Source: Hexactinellida sp. DTS-2022 (taxonomy: Eukaryota > Porifera > Hexactinellida). Taken from it: a stretch of DNA of 64,000 nucleotides. The position numbers were made by a program, and so were the translations under genes. The number at the start of each line of letters is the position of its first letter. The stretch's first letter is position 1. This document shows positions 28,821 to 43,100 of this stretch, piece by piece. Location of the stretch: positions 11,708,501-11,772,500 of the forward strand of contig JAPNXP010000001.1 of NCBI GenBank assembly GCA_028753945.1, read 5' to 3'. The notes below the pieces were generated by a model. That model searched no databases, was not told the DNA's origin, and saw only the letters and a program-made list of their open reading frames with translations.

Positions 28821-29917
28821 TAAGTGTAAAATATGTATGTTCCCATCCTTAGGCGTCGATGTTTTATGAATCACACAAAAAACTGGGGGATCAAAAAAAG
28901 TTCCAAAAGTTTATACATATTAGTAATTATTATGCACTAATATGCTGCCTGCAGCCAGTTGACTTCATTCTTTCGATACAAAAGTTTGAAAGTCTGAAAA
29001 AAGTATATAATGTATAGTATATAGACAATGCCATTATAGAAGTTTTGAAAAACACCTATAGGTGATGAATAACAATGTGGGCTTATGTGGCTTTAATAAT
29101 TTGAGGTTTTAATCACCCATTGCACATTAATTAAAGTCTATACTAATCAGTATGTACAACGTACAAGTATATTGAGTTACTAATATAAATCCGCATCGGA
29201 ATACTACATGCTCTAAAATATAAATTTCGAATGTCAATTGTGTGCATAGAGGTCCACGAGTACTTACGAGACTAATTAATGTAAACAGGAATCACCTTTA
29301 TTTCGTTCGGTAATTCACAAATGTGTCAGAACCCGCGAAGCGCTCTCGGACACATTAACTTTGGGATTGAGCTGTAAGGCCATCTTTTGAGCCGCTATAT
29401 ATCCAATGGAGGTTGATATATTAGCAACACTTTTATTGTGAGTCGTGTGGTTTACATAAACAGATAATACAGGCATATACTAGTTTGAGAGGATACCATG
29501 TCTATCAATTAGACTTGAAACCGATTTGGGGACAAGAGATAGTTTTCAATCAGGAGAATAATAATCTTTATGAATTATGATAAATTCGCAGTAGCTGGGC
29601 AAAAAAAATTACCGGGGAACCGGAAGTTGTCTTTAACGATTGGGCATATTCCAAGAGAGATAAGTCGTTACTTTTGGTACGCACTAAAAAACGGAGCTTA
29701 TATTTCCGGAATATTATCGTGTGAGAAGCCTAGAAGTTCTCCGCTTTTGCAAGCTGGTTTATTCGCGTTAATTTCTTCACCTCAATCGCGTTAATTTCAT
29801 CCATTTGAAACTGTTCAGATCAATTCGCAGTAATAAGGTTATTTTCAATATTTCTATTTATTTTCTATTTTATTTCAATATTATCTGAATATATAAACTT
29901 TTCCTCAACTAGCATAG

Positions 29918-30352
29918 ATGTCGGATGAAACTGCCCTTGTCCCTGCCCCCGAATACCCGGGTGTACCTGTGAAAGATGACACTCCCCAACAGCCCCCTCC
30001 CCAACAGCCCACTCCCCAGCAGCCCCCTCCCCAACAGGCTACCTACCCAGCAATGCCCCCTCAGACAGCTCCCATACAGCAGCAGCCCCTGCCTGTCAAG
30101 ATGGCATGGGGCACTAACCCCACCCCGATGGTGTGTGTTAACTGCAATACCCAGCAGACCAGTGTGGCTACTAAGAAGATTGGGATTATGAGTTGGATCG
30201 TAGTTGGGATAGTAGCTTTCATTCTATTCGACCTGCTTTTGTGGCCGTGTATTCCCTGTGCCTTCTTTGCTCTGCTTATAGACGGACTGAAGGACACACA
30301 GCACGTCTGTCCCAACTGCAACCACGTTAATGGCGTGAAGAAGATGGTGTAG
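29918..30352 (+). CDS. LITAF-domain membrane protein, intronless
   Basis: A 144-residue frame from ATG 29918 to TAG. LITAF/SIMPLE and CDIP1 proteins are monotopic membrane proteins of late endosomes and lysosomes. The N-terminus is Pro/Gln-rich with QQPPPQQP repeats and an APEYPGVP stretch, as in the PPxY-bearing tails of the family. The LITAF domain starts at MVCVNCNTQQTS (first CxxC), continues through a hydrophobic in-plane anchor (about 25 residues, IMSWIVVGIVAFILFDLLLW) and ends with HVCPNCNHVNG (second CxxC). These four cysteines bind zinc. Length matches the family (about 160). There is no intron, although vertebrate LITAF has several. Confidence 0.92.
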   Translation: MSDETALVPAPEYPGVPVKDDTPQQPPPQQPTPQQPPPQQATYPAMPPQTAPIQQQPLPVKMAWGTNPTPMVCVNCNTQQTSVATKKIGIMSWIVVGIVAFILFDLLLWPCIPCAFFALLIDGLKDTQHVCPNCNHVNGVKKMV

Positions 30353-30533
30353 CTGTTGCAGTACATACAGATTAATAACTTTTATATTATTTGTATGGAA
30401 CATAGGGCATACGACCAGTTTATCTTATTCGCTCCAGCTTTGTATCAAAATTAGGCTATTTCATATTTATTTGTATTTATTTATTTTTGCAATTATTTCA
30501 TTCTGATATTACGATTTTTCGTAAATACGTGTA

Positions 30534-30699
30534 CAGTAACTCCCGTTACAACGAATTCTAAAGGACCCTTATTTTACTTCGATATGAAAGTAAAATTAAC
30601 TACTTCACCGTCTGGGGAATATTCCCCAGACGGATCAACTAATGTTCATTATAAGCGTGTATTTCGTTATATCCGACTTACTATAACGGGTGTTTACTG
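30534..30699. mobile_element. pogo-like MITE
   Basis: CAGTAACTCCCGTTACAACG at the left and 'ctataacgggtgtttactg' inverted at the right, 166 bp, with TA on both sides. It has the same end type as 21263-21435. Confidence 0.75.
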
Positions 30700-31109
30700 T
30701 ATTACACCTCTGAAATATCTTAAACCCTAAATAATCCGAGACGGATCATAATATTTCCCTTCCGCAGGGCCTGGTGATGTCTCTCACTAAGTTTAATAGC
30801 GGATTAACTACCAGAGACTCTCCATCGAGTTAACTGCCGAACGCTGTATATATTAAAGACGGTCTGCACCAGGGTTCTCGCCAGGATTTTCGTTGTAAGG
30901 GTACATGAGAGTGAGATATCACTTAATGTCAATGATTTAATGAAACCTTCAAATAATAATATTGACTCAAAGGCTACATGCTCACTCACAACATGTTAAT
31001 AAACGGTACAGTAGCTTTCAAGAAGGGCATGTACCTTTGATAGAGGCCTAGCGAGAACCATGGTCTGCACATTGTTTAAGTTACAGAAACATACTTTAAT
31101 AGCAATGTA

Positions 31110-31255
31110 TAGTATACTCGTTAATAACTTAATACGACTATCAGTTAAGGAGTCAAGGTTTAATTCCCCTAGCCTATACAAATGCATTCAAGTGACTGGC
31201 TAATACGAACAAATTTCGACTATCCCCTCGAGTTCGTATTAACGAGAGTCTACTG
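31110..31255. mobile_element. pogo-like MITE, family 5
   Basis: 'tatactcgttaataac' at the left and 'cgtattaacgagagtctactg' at the right. The interior 'tttaattcccctagcctata' is shared with 32171-32350 and 44470-44600. Confidence 0.55.
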
Positions 31256-31781
31256 TATATAATTTCTGAGTCATTAGACAGATTTAGACTCATTACTTGG
31301 TTATATTTTCTTTAAATTGACCGGTAAAGTAGCATAGGAAAATAACAGTACGCTTATTAACACTGGATTAATGCTCTCGTATTTTATAATTTTTTATTTA
31401 TTACACAAAGTGACAACCTATTGCAAGTCTCAACTTGTTCGTAATTATATAACTGGACCAGGGACATAATCAGGACTTTGAGCTGGTGTTGTAGGATATC
31501 GTTCGAATTTAATTTAATTGTATCAAAGTTTTCCATTCCTAAGGGATCATGTGTAGGGATGAGGGAAAAGGTCGATTATCTTTGTTAATTGTTCTACAGT
31601 GAATCTACACGTTTAAAAATAAGGAACCCTAATTCAAACTTGAGGCTGAAGTTCCTTATTTTGATTGTCAATTCCAGCCTCAAAAGTACCTTATCGGTTC
31701 CTAATTCTCATTTCAGCCTGGGCAGTTCCTTAAGAGTTTCTTAATCTTTTGCCAAATCTCAGCCTGGAGTTACTCATTTTT

Positions 31782-31955
31782 TTAAGAGTTTACTTATACA
31801 GCGATCATCGGTATCACCGATAATCGACGTTTGTATAAAAACACCTGGCTACTTTCTACCGATTGTTTTTTTATGTTTATAAAAAACACCATCGGTAGAA
31901 ACTAGCCAGGTTATTTAAAACAAACGCCGATGATCGGTGGATAAGTAAATTCTTT
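31782..31955. mobile_element. MITE family D, complete copy
   Basis: 'gagtttacttatacagcgat' at the left and 'gatcggtggataagtaaatt' at the right form inverted ends. The interior itself has a second inverted pair ('ctggctactttctaccgat' and 'atcggtagaaactagccag'), so the whole element can fold into one long hairpin. Confidence 0.75.
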
Positions 31956-32170
31956 TTTTATAGTGTACTAGTTTGGAGTTTCTGCACCGGGTATCTCCCC
32001 CTTAATTTCAACCTAGATTTTATTGACCATTGATCAAAATATCCGGGGGGTAAAGATATTCTCGCCCCCTAGGATCGAGGCTTATGCAGTAATAAGTGCC
32101 AATTAAACCTGCTTTATGGGTACGTATTGCTAATCAGAGTTCACCCATGGTTTACCCTAATCTTAAAATA

Positions 32171-32350
32171 CAAGACAGTACTCTCGTTAATAAGAACACG
32201 TAGTACGTATAAGAAAGAAAATAATATATTATATTATATCAGTTAGGGAGAAAAAAGTTTAATTCCCCTAGCTTATATAAATGCATTAAAATGACTCCGG
32301 TTAATACAATGGTCGGTTCCCTGGTGTTCGTATTAACGAGACTCTACTGT
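32171..32350. mobile_element. pogo-like MITE, family 5
   Basis: 'cagtactctcgttaataaga' at the left and 'gtattaacgagactctactg' at the right, with the shared interior 'gtttaattcccctagctta'. About 180 bp. Confidence 0.65.
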
Positions 32351-33404
32351 AGTCAGTTTTAAGATTAGTATATTCATAGTGTGTAGGATTACTATGTGAA
32401 AAATATGTTATTTATGTCTGTCAGTTAATCCAAACCTACTATCTTACAAACACCTTATCCATTAATTACTTGTATGTTATATTTATGTTCACATATGTTT
32501 TGGGAGGTAATTATATAGCTTGTTGTAATTGGTTCTGAGTAACGAATTCCTGACTAGACAAACCAACAATCTTACTAGCTCCCAACAACGCCCACGAAAA
32601 GTTATAAAGTGTGGGAATGTTATTTTAACTGCATACCTCCTTCAACAGTTCGCTACTATGCAATACGTAGCATCCAATCAGGGTTTAGATATTTATTTTA
32701 TAACAGAGAATTCTGGCTGTAACATAACTATATTCCTGCTATTTGATATTGGTAATTTGGTATGTAGCGAGCTATATCGAATGTCGAGGTATCTTCACTT
32801 AATGCACTCAGTAACTAACTAATATACCCACCCTCCCTAATCCCAACAGTCCTGTTCCACTCACGAGAAATGTTCGGTTCAGTAAATAGCTGTTAACATT
32901 AGACGATCCTTTTTACGATACTACTTTGAAAATATCAAATACTGAAAGATATTGACAGTGTACTCTATAGTCACTTAAATTTAATACAAAAGGGCTCTTC
33001 TGATGTACGAATAAATATCAAAATATGATTCTCAATTACATAATAATATATGATTCTCTTATTTTGTCCATTAATGGTTAAGAAGAATTTAATGATAATA
33101 TTGTGTAAAATTGGCTTGTATTTCAGAAAAAGGATCGGGATCTTTGGCAAAAAATCTTCGACAGATCCCGATTACGATCCTAGTTTGTAAAAGGATGTAC
33201 GATCCAATCACGAGCCTCAAAAAAGGATCACGAGCAGATCGAAATATCTTAAGCCTTAATTAGAATCGAGTATAGGTATTTGGATTAGGTACGCATCTTT
33301 GTTAAGAACTTAACCTACAAACCCAATGTCAGTAAGTGCATATGTACTCGAAACCCAAGTATGTAGCGGAATTTGGGTGATAAGAAAACCTATATAATAC
33401 ATAC

Positions 33405-33570
33405 AGTGGGTTCATCTAATAACAATTGCTTTAAAATAGGAATATTACTCTTTAGCAAGTTATTTTCAGTCCCCAAGCGAACATTTAATGTTAATCTTGT
33501 TCGCCTAATAGCAAGTTAGTTAATAGCAAGCAAATTTTGTGCAAAATGGACTTGCTATTATTACACATTT
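33405..33570. mobile_element. MITE family G
   Basis: 'acagtgggttcatctaata' at the left, then 'ccccaagcgaacatttaatg' and 'gttcgcctaatagcaagtta', collinear with 20736-20900. The right end is approximate. Confidence 0.55.
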
Positions 33571-34116
33571 CAAAACGTGATATGTAGTCTTATACGCACT
33601 ACTCACTCTACTTACTAATTGGGACACGTTTGTTCCAGGCAGTTTGTCCGATTAATCTTAGTTTAAACGGTATATTGTATAAATTGGTACTGGCTATTTG
33701 TCGCAATTAAGCGAAGTCGACTGTTTTAAAATATTACCGATCTTAGAATTTCACAACCTTTTTACTGAACATTGTAACTGGGATAAGTACTCAAGTACTC
33801 ATAAAATTTTAATTAATCGAGGGAGATAAGCTATGGATAGTATCAGCACCAGAACAGTTGGAATATTTGAGATTGTTACTGTTCATTTATGTAACTACTC
33901 AATGTATGTAGATTTTGATAAAACTAGTGAAATTAATATTTTATTTTTTGTTAAATTAATCCATCCTTTCTATTAGAAATCTCAAAATTATTATATTTGA
34001 TTCTTTAATTTTGTGCAATGCATTAAAACTCTTCAATACAATTTACATTACACCTGTATATACGACTAAAATAGCTGCAAAGAAATATACAAACTAGAGA
34101 GTTAATCACATCATTG

Positions 34117-37100
34117 CTAACTATTAAGTGTCGATTCGAGTTCATTGTTTCTCAGGGTTAGGCTACGAATTTCTTCAGAATTGCGTTCTACAATTTCCAT
34201 AAGCGACTGCTTGTTAAGATTAAGAGACTGGATTTTATCCTTCAGACTACCTATTTCTGAGTGGAAGCTAATCGTAGACTTCTTGTTGTCTTCCAGATTG
34301 TTTACTTTGCTCTTAAGCAGTGATTCCACTGATTTCTTAGAAATCTTTAATTCGGCTATCCCGTTCTCTAAGTCCCTGTTCCTGTCCTCGAGGGAACACA
34401 CCTGTTTGAGTAAAGTTGAATTCTTAGTCGCGAGACTCTGCACATCAGAGAATGTCTTAGTGAACACTTCTTTATTGCTGCACATCTTCGATCTGAAGTC
34501 TTCAAGTTCGGTATTCATGCTGTGGTTCATAACAAGTGTGATCTCGTATTTCTGCTTAATATCTGTCAGCTCCTCCAGCAGCGCCTGCGTGTACTCGGGC
34601 AGCGCGTCTATCTCGGTGAAGTCGGACTGAGAGGAGACCACCGAGTTGCTGAGCATAGTAGCCGAAGCGCTGTCCTCCTGTGCCAGGGGCGTCGCGTCGT
34701 CTCTCAGCTCCTCGCTGAACACGCGCTCCCTCAGACGGATAGGCAGCCCGGGCTCCTGGGGCGGCAAGGCGGGCTGGGCGGGCGTAGGGTCTACAATGCT
34801 GAGTTTGTAGTCCGGATATCTGACCAGCCGGAGAGCTTCTATCCCTATTATGATATCGCTGTCAGGAGACCCCGGGAGCTCGGCCAGCGTTATGTTCAGA
34901 TCCTGTAGCGACACGGAGATTGGGACCGTGGTGGGAGAGGGGGTGACGTTGTCTTTGACGATACCTTTGATGCCGTTAATGTGCGCCGCGTATATCGCGC
35001 CAGTAAGCCCGCTTACGCGCGCGTCCACCGAGAGGGAGGGGGGCGGGCAGTAGCCGGAGTACCTCTGCTCCACGTGGCTACCCAACTCTGCCACGAACTT
35101 AATGACGGGCGAGTCTCGCGTGTCGGTCGAGAGGAAGTTCTTAAGGTGCTTAGCGTACTTCCGGGGGGCGTTACAGTGGTCTAAGTACTCCGTGACTTCA
35201 ATCGGCTGCTCTCCGAAACTGAGCTTCGTGACGGCGCCCTTAATCCTGAGTCTCTCTCCTACGATCTCCGGAAAGAGCAGTATGTTGTTGATGTACACTC
35301 TGAACACATATGTTAGCACGTCACCTCGCCGCAGCACCCGCCCCTCCTGGATAATGTCGGCGCAGTTCCCGGCAGTGACAGCGGAGAGCAGGTCCACCAC
35401 AGACAGGATCTTCTGCTTAATGGGCTGAGCCACCTGGCTGGGTCCGCGTCTCCCAGTAATGCCGCCTATTTGGTGGCTGAAACTCGAGAAGAAAGACTGC
35501 TGGTGGAAGTCTGGCTCTGCGAAGCACAGCTGATCCATGGTGACCGCGTCTCCGTCGTACACATTCATCTGGGAGGAGGTCATGCTGATCAGGTCGGGAT
35601 GCTGCATGACGTCACTCCCCTCCGAGGAGAGACTCGAGGTGAAGGCGGACTGGTTGTCTCCGCAGTAGTCCTCGTCCAGAGACGGCAGCACCGACCTGGG
35701 TCTCCCCGGGGCCCCCTGTGTGTCCTCGCCCTGTAGGGAGGTGTGGCTGCTAACTTTGGCTCTGTACATCTCCGCCAGGGCGGCGGCCGATATCTCCGCG
35801 TCGCACTGGGACCCTACACTCTTGCGGAGCTCCAGGGGCAGCTGGAGACTCACACAGACCCTGTCCACGTCAACGACACCGGATATCTTAAGCAGCGGAG
35901 ACGCCTCCTCCTCGGGCCCCTCTGTGCCCGCCTCCTTATTGAACCTGTCCATCTTCCGGACCTCGCTGAGCACGTCCTCCTTGAGAGCAGTTATCGTGTC
36001 TTTGAGTCGCATCATGCTCAGGAACACGACCTGTCTCAGATTGAGGTCCACTGCCCCCGGGAGAGACACCATGTAGTATATGAGAGGGTTGTCGTTTAGC
36101 GGTTCCGACTCCTGGTCCGAGAGGTGCTTGGCTAGCTCTGCCAGAGGCTTCAAGTGGGAAATAATGTTAGTGGCTATCCATGCGTTTATGGTTATGGGTT
36201 CCATGAACTCGTCCGGACGCATGACCCCCTCCTCGGTGAGAGAGGAGACCAGACTTAGCGCGAAGTGTCTCAGCTCGACCTGCCAGAGCTGTGTTTTCTT
36301 CATCTTCTCCACGTCCCCGTAGCTGCTCCTCTCCCTCTGGCGCAGGAGGGATAGCAGGTCCCGCAGGATGGTGGGCTTAAGAGGAAGGTCGTCTGTCGTG
36401 TGTGGGTACTCGCTAGGCGACCGTAGCAGCCAACTGGAATGCAGTCTCTGTAGGAAACTGACTAGCTCTTTGCAGGAGTTCACAAGGCTGACTGCCGAAT
36501 AGTTCTGTATGATAATCTCTGATATGTCCAGCTGTACAGCTACTGGGCGGTCCGGCGTATAGCTAACCTCCGGGGGGTAGGCTAGGGGTATGGTCACCTA
36601 GTGACAGGTTAAGTATGTAGTGTGTATATAGCAGTTATTATACTACGGTAGTATACCTTTGTCATAAGGGTGCCCACGTGTATGTCCATACCTTTCAGTT
36701 GGTTTTTGCCGATGAGCGTTAGATCTCCAAACTTCTGCTACAAGTGACAACACACAATGATAATGCGTGAACAACGAAATAAGTTAACGGATAATGTTAT
36801 TATACCGTGGTTAGTGTAATAGCAAGTCACATTTTGCACGAAATTTGCTTGCTAATAGCGAACTTGCTATTATAGGAACAAAATGCTCGCTTGGGGATGA
36901 AAGTAACTTACTAATAGAGCAATATTGCTATAGCGAAACAATACATACAAACAGGTACCTTCTTCTGAGACTGATTCTCCTCCTGCTCTCCCAGCTTGAG
37001 CGTTAGAGCCATCTTAATAACGAACTTTATGAACCACAGGAATGTGTCCTGGTAGAACGTGACTTGCACTGGGTTGATGCACACATACAGGTTGGGGCGA

Positions 37101-40100
37101 GGGACTTGAGATAACACACAATAAGTTAAGCTGAGATTAATTCTCTATGAATCCATGGTACTCACTCATGTATCTAGCTGCGCCCGTGGCAGGGTAGAAG
37201 TAAGCCGTGAAGTCTATCCAGACGGTGGGGGCGTCTTGTCCGAACTTGTAGCTGCCCTTATCCGAGGCTATGAAGGGCCTCTGCTTGTCGGGACTGTCCC
37301 CTGTCGAGACGGGAGAGATGCTGAAGTCCACGCAGCGGAAGCAAATAACGCTCTCCCTCAGCTTGTGCAGACTCACGCCCACGAAGAGCAGTCGGGACCC
37401 TGTCTGGACGCGCGAGGCCTTCTTCTCGGTCTCCTTCAGGAGTCCGTTTCCCCACTCCGTCCGCTCCTGGAACTTGTAGTCGAAGCTGGCCCAGTGGTGT
37501 CGCTGTGAGCCGGCCCGCTGGTCCGGATATATGTCCAGTCCCAGGCCTGACAGCTGCACGTGTGTGGACTCGAGTCTGTGGAGACTCTCCGCGGAGGAGG
37601 CGGGGGTGTGGCAGCAGAGATGCACGTCCAGCTTCTGCACGCGGAAGTGAATGGAAGTCTGCACTATGAGTCCGGGCGGGATCCGCCTCTTGCCCTGCTG
37701 GTACGCCTCTATGTTCTCGTCCTCGTGGATGAATGTGGACTGCAGGTGCATCATGCTAGCGGATATGTCTACCTATGTACAGTCGACAACAGTTAAATCG
37801 AACTTTCACTAATTCGAACAAATTTATTTTTCCTTGAAATTTGGAAGCCCATCCCATACAATATCCGTTCGATAATTCGAAAATTCGCTAGTTCGAACAA
37901 ATTTATTTCACCCCCTGAGGTCGAATTAACGGATGTTGACTGTACATTAGTTAACAGCTATTGTCGCTACACAACCTACCTTTCCCTCCTCGTCTTTGTG
38001 TATGAAGTTACGAGACTGCCCGGAGCTCGTCTTCCTGGCAGCGCTCTTCTGAGTCTGCGGCGGCGCTTCTGTCTGTCTCCGTCTCAGCTTCTGCAGGCCC
38101 CTGGGCTCGGGCTCCCGAGGGCCCGGGGCCGGGGGGATGGGGGGCCCCAGGGCCGTCTGCTCCTGCTCCATCGCCTTAGCCAGCTCGTGGAGCTGCTTCA
38201 GGTGCTGCATAAAGTGGGAGGCCTCTTTGAGCTCCGAGTCGTTGAGGATGATGGAGAGCACCCCGAGCTGTATTATGAACTTGCTGCACATGTGCGAGCA
38301 GTCGGCTAGCTTCTTCTTCATCGAGAAGTTTATGAAGGAACTGTCGCAGTTCAAGCGTATCAGCTGACTGTCCGTCTTCGTGAGAAGAGAGGACCTAGCC
38401 GTCGCCTACAGTACAATGTAGATATAAATACAGTAGAACCTCGTGAGTAAAACTAAAACACAAGGGGACCGTCAAAATGTGTTCGATTATTCGGAATCGT
38501 ATTAAACATATATTTTGTATTGAAAAGACTTTGAAGGGATTGAAATAGTGTTCGCGTTCGTATTAACAGTGTTCCTACTAAGGAGGTTCTACTGTACTTC
38601 CCAACTGATAGAATCCTTCCTCATACCTTAATGCAGAGAAATGACAGTTGTCTGAAAACAGTAACGGACTGGTCTGCATTGTTGACAGGTCTGCTTTTGA
38701 TAAGATCGTCCAAACAGCTCTTGAATTCGTGGTTCGTACACTTGAGTGTAATGCCGGAGACCTCGAGATCTGCCCTGAACTGTGTGGAAGTGAATTCTAT
38801 GTTTATTGACTCTACTTCAATGAACATGCTGTCCAGCACTTTCTCTGTCAGCCCATACTTTGATCTGGATAGGACAGTATACACAGATTGGAATCAATGG
38901 GTTGTGTGTCAGCTCCTTTGGTATTAACTCATTTCTGTTATCTCAGTTAGTTATGGCTTAAACTAAACAGTTAATTATGCAACGGAACTTCCTTAGCTCC
39001 CGTTAGTCAAGAATACGGATAACTTCACTTGCAAGGGTTGCCGTGGGAATGGTATTTAAATTCCCATTCCATTCTCACAGAATTTCTGTGGGAATTCCCA
39101 GCTCTACCAAATGATAGTATTCTGTAAAACAAGTACACTATTGACTGAATGTGGATAAAAATCAGGGTTCCGCGAACTAGGTTTTTCAATGCGGCCTAAA
39201 ACAACCTAATGTGTGGCCTTGATAGCCCAGTGGAAATTTGTATCATGTGTGACCTGAGAGACATTTCTAATTTTAATCTGGCCTGTACACATATACACAC
39301 TGATTATTACCTTTCCTTTATGCACTTTTTGCTTAGAATTAGTATAGTTCTAGTATTGCAACAACATAATAGTTTTGTTATAAAATTCGAAAAAAAAATC
39401 GATAATGTTTGCGGCCTGAGGAAAATTTTGTTAAGATTATGTGGCCTGATTTAAATGAAAGTTTGCGGAACCCTGGGATAAATATACAAATTTATACTAT
39501 AAAAACTCGATTGTTGGGTGTTTTGTGTATTTGTTTGTTAGCCAGGATTGTATAAAAGTGATGGGGGATTAGAACCGCATTTATAGTTGAGATAGCTAAT
39601 AGAGACTAAAATCCAAATGTTATAATAGGTAAACAAGTATGCTGATTTCGAATTTCGCATTTATATATTTATAATATGAATATTTGTTGTTGTTGTTTCA
39701 CAAATAGGTAAACAAATTAATGAAAATACAAAATTACCTAGAGGCTAGCTTCCAAATGGGTATTATAGGTAAACCAGCATGCTGAACACGAATTTAAAGT
39801 CTACAAATTTATGATGAGAATATTTGTTGTTGTTGTTGACAAAATGGCGTAATCAAATCTATTAAAATTCAAAATGAACTTAGACTAACTTCCAAATGTT
39901 AGAAAAGGTAAACAAGTATGCTGATTACGAATTCAAATTATATCACCTACGAAGCTACCGAAGGGCTCGTAGAATATAATAATAGTAATTGTACGTACAA
40001 TTGATAAAATATACGTATAGGATTCCTACATGTGGGGATTCCCACAGTATTCCCATAGGCAAAAAAATTCCCATTTCCACCCATATGAGAATCCTATGGG

Positions 40101-43100
40101 AATTCCCATACCCAACGGCAACCCTGCCGGGTGGCGGGATAATAACCCCTGACTCACAATTCAGTTACCAGTGTAGTTACAAATGGCTTTGGTACCCGAC
40201 TTTATGTGTGGGATCATCAAAGCAAGACTACATCATAGCGTTGTTTAGAATGCTATGACTACATACTATACCTCTTATTTAATTAACAAATGTCATTATA
40301 CTTCATAATATTAGTCGAATAATGATTCTATCAACTTATTATCTGAAACAATTTATTATCAAACTCCATTTTAGTCTAAATATAATTGTATTTAGTAATT
40401 CTTGGAGTTAGTTACTCTACCAACCATTTGGAATGCTTGAAATGGAATTAATCGACACTGGTACATTTCAGGCTTCTAACCTGTCTCGAATAGGATTTAA
40501 TCTGAGCCGAGCTTAAAGCTACTTGATTAATAAGCGATTAATCCGAATCATTGAATGTGTATTGACCACGTTGTTGATGCGGTCCAGAATTATTGGACAC
40601 TAAATCCTGTGGAGTGTGGATATAGGTATTGTCGAGCAATCAATTGGCTTTAATTAATAAGTTAGAGTCGCCTAGTTAGTGTAAAGATCAAGCTTGCTTT
40701 GTAAACACGGATTTATATTACGTTGACATATATTTTGATATTCAAGTAAGTTAGTATTGGCCACAGCCTGAAATGAAGACTGCGACAAGTATAAAAGAAG
40801 TCAACCATTATGTCAGTCAGTCAAACCATCTAATAACAAATAACACGGCTGATTAGCGGCCGTATTGGTATTAACAAAATCTAATGCTTTGAGCCTCCAG
40901 AGTAGAAATTTGGGACTGACTTATGGAACTGTATTTATAAAGTTGAACAGTTTAATTATTTTCGTCCGCTGTCCCTAATTAGTTAGAATGGCAGGAGTAT
41001 TCGGCAGAGGAGCCCCGCCCAAGATAGGCACATCTGCCCCTAAGTGTGGGACCTGTCAAACGTCGGTCTACCACGCAGAACAAGTCATCGCCATGGGCAG
41101 ATCTTTCCACAAGATGTGCCTTAAGTGCCGGGACTGCAACAAGCTGATGGACTCGGGATCAGTGGTGGAGCACGACGAACAGCCCTTCTGTCGCGCGTGC
41201 CACCAGAAAAACTTTGGCACAAAGGGCTACGGCTTCGGGATGGGAATCGGAACGCTGCAATCAGAATACACCACGGATATCAACACCGGATCTACAGACC
41301 AACCCAAGGCCGCCTTCCCTCCCAACCCAGACCACTCCACGGTTGTAACGATAGGGGGCGTGCCCCGCTGTCCCATCTGCAACAAGTCGGTGTACCATGC
41401 AGAGGAGATCGTGGCGCTGAACAAGAGCTGGCACAAGGGCTGTCTCCGCTGCGAGGGCTGCCAGAAGTCGCTGGCTAGAGCCGACGTACAGGACCATGAG
41501 GACAAGCCCTTCTGCAAGACCTGCTACGCCAAGAAATTCTCCACCCCCGGGTATGGCTATGGAGTGGGAGCAGGCACTCTCTCCAGCAACCAGTCGGAGC
41601 CAGTCAAGACAGATAAGTCCACATATCCGTATGTATAGCCTGTGACTCCAGTGAACTTAATATATGTATTTTCACATTACTGTCACTACCTAATTACTAT
41701 TGTATTGGCTATAGTATTCATAATAATATATACTACTTGTACCTATCAAAGCGGGTTTATACATTTATGTAACAAATCCCAACACCTTCACTAGCATTGG
41801 ACAATGCCTGGTTAATTCACATCTTATGGTAAGGTAGTTTCCAAACATTATTCAGTCAGGTCTGCTTATTGAGAACAATTTTCGTCTGCTTAATATAAAA
41901 ACTTTTATTATGAACAAGCTCTATGGTCTCAATAAAATAACTTACATAGGGTTTGTATTAAGTTGAGTTTGCATATTATTAAGTCCCTCTATTATGAACA
42001 CGATTTGGTCCTTGAATATTCATAATAAAAGAACCTGACTGTATTTAGGTTTTAAAGTAAAATGAATATGATTAGTCACAAACATTCTGAGCTGAAGTCC
42101 GGATGTATACTGTTCACATTATTGCCTTAATATGAAGTACTGTTTGACAATTGACATAGTGTATGTGTTAATTGGATTCGAATTAGACCCCTCAGGGAAT
42201 TAATAGCAAGATAGATACGTATCGTACTAATCTATAACTAAGTCTGAATCTATTAATAAAGAGTGTAATTGTTAATTCCAATGAGAATAATGAGAAGAGT
42301 CATATTAAACTGATTGAATCAGTTAACCAGTGTCAAATCAATCGAAATATTATTCTAGGAAATGTAATGCTCAAATTAACCTTTTTTGGGTACACGAATT
42401 AAAATATTGAGCCTTCTAGCTAGTTAATATTCTTAATTTCAGGATCTAACTTATCAACCTTTAACTGAATCAGTATACAAATAAGTACAGGAGTAACAAC
42501 ATATAATGTTACTATAGAGTATTATGATTATTTATTACAAACAAACCCAGTAGATTGTTTGCGAGCAGGAACTTCCTGTTTCTGTCTGAGCTTAATCTCG
42601 TCTATGACAGATATCTTAACATCGATAGAGTCTATAACCTACAGTGTTAGCAAATAATAATATGTGCTTGATACTGTTATATCGCTTATAGAATTTCTTC
42701 TATATATAAAAAAAGAAAAATATTTTTGTTTGTTTGTTCGAATTGACTGAGGAAATGGTAGAGCTACATATACTTCAAAATTACTACCTAGAAACTAGTT
42801 AAACTCGAAATCTTTTGATATTTTGATACTTACAATGTGTATTGGCTTGGTTTGAATTCTTGTTATATGAACCTAGAGGGAAGATAGGAACGTCAAATAA
42901 CAACGATAATGTTTTGATAATTAACAGTATTTGTATTAAGTTTGACTCGTATTTACAAGTCACAAGAACACACAGGTGATAGATAGTGCATACTGGAATT
43001 AATATATTTATAACAACTAAGAGTATACTAAATTTGAATACGGTTGATCCTATTAAAATAAATATACAGTAAACTCTAGTTATAACTAATACAATGAACC

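Larger units (their letters stand above)
24889..29917. other. 5-kb AT-rich intergenic with transposon relics
   Basis: No coding sequence was recognised. 24889-26808 is mostly unique AT-rich DNA upstream of the T-box gene and is a plausible place for its regulatory elements, although none is identifiable by eye. 26809-28504 is a long-terminal-repeat-like inverted element with a MITE inside it, 28651-28820 is a family E MITE, and 28830-29917 is unremarkable DNA leading to the LITAF gene. Confidence 0.5.
30353..34116. other. intergenic between LITAF and BLTP3, several MITEs
   Basis: No gene found. The MITEs are at 30534-30699, 31110-31255, 31782-31955, 32171-32350 and 33405-33570. A stretch at 33130-33245 repeats 'ggatc' and 'gatcccgat' words without clear structure. 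The remaining open frames (30804-30989, 32529-32822) are short and AT-driven. The last 150 bases before 34117 would be the BLTP3 3' flank. Confidence 0.5.

Noticed and set aside
28643-28852. Open frames with KVVRPKP-type repeats on both strands
   Set aside because: They are produced by the internal repeats of the family E MITE.
37998-38309. Plus-strand frame opposite BLTP3 exon 5
   Set aside because: Antisense shadow of an exon with exact splice borders and phase.
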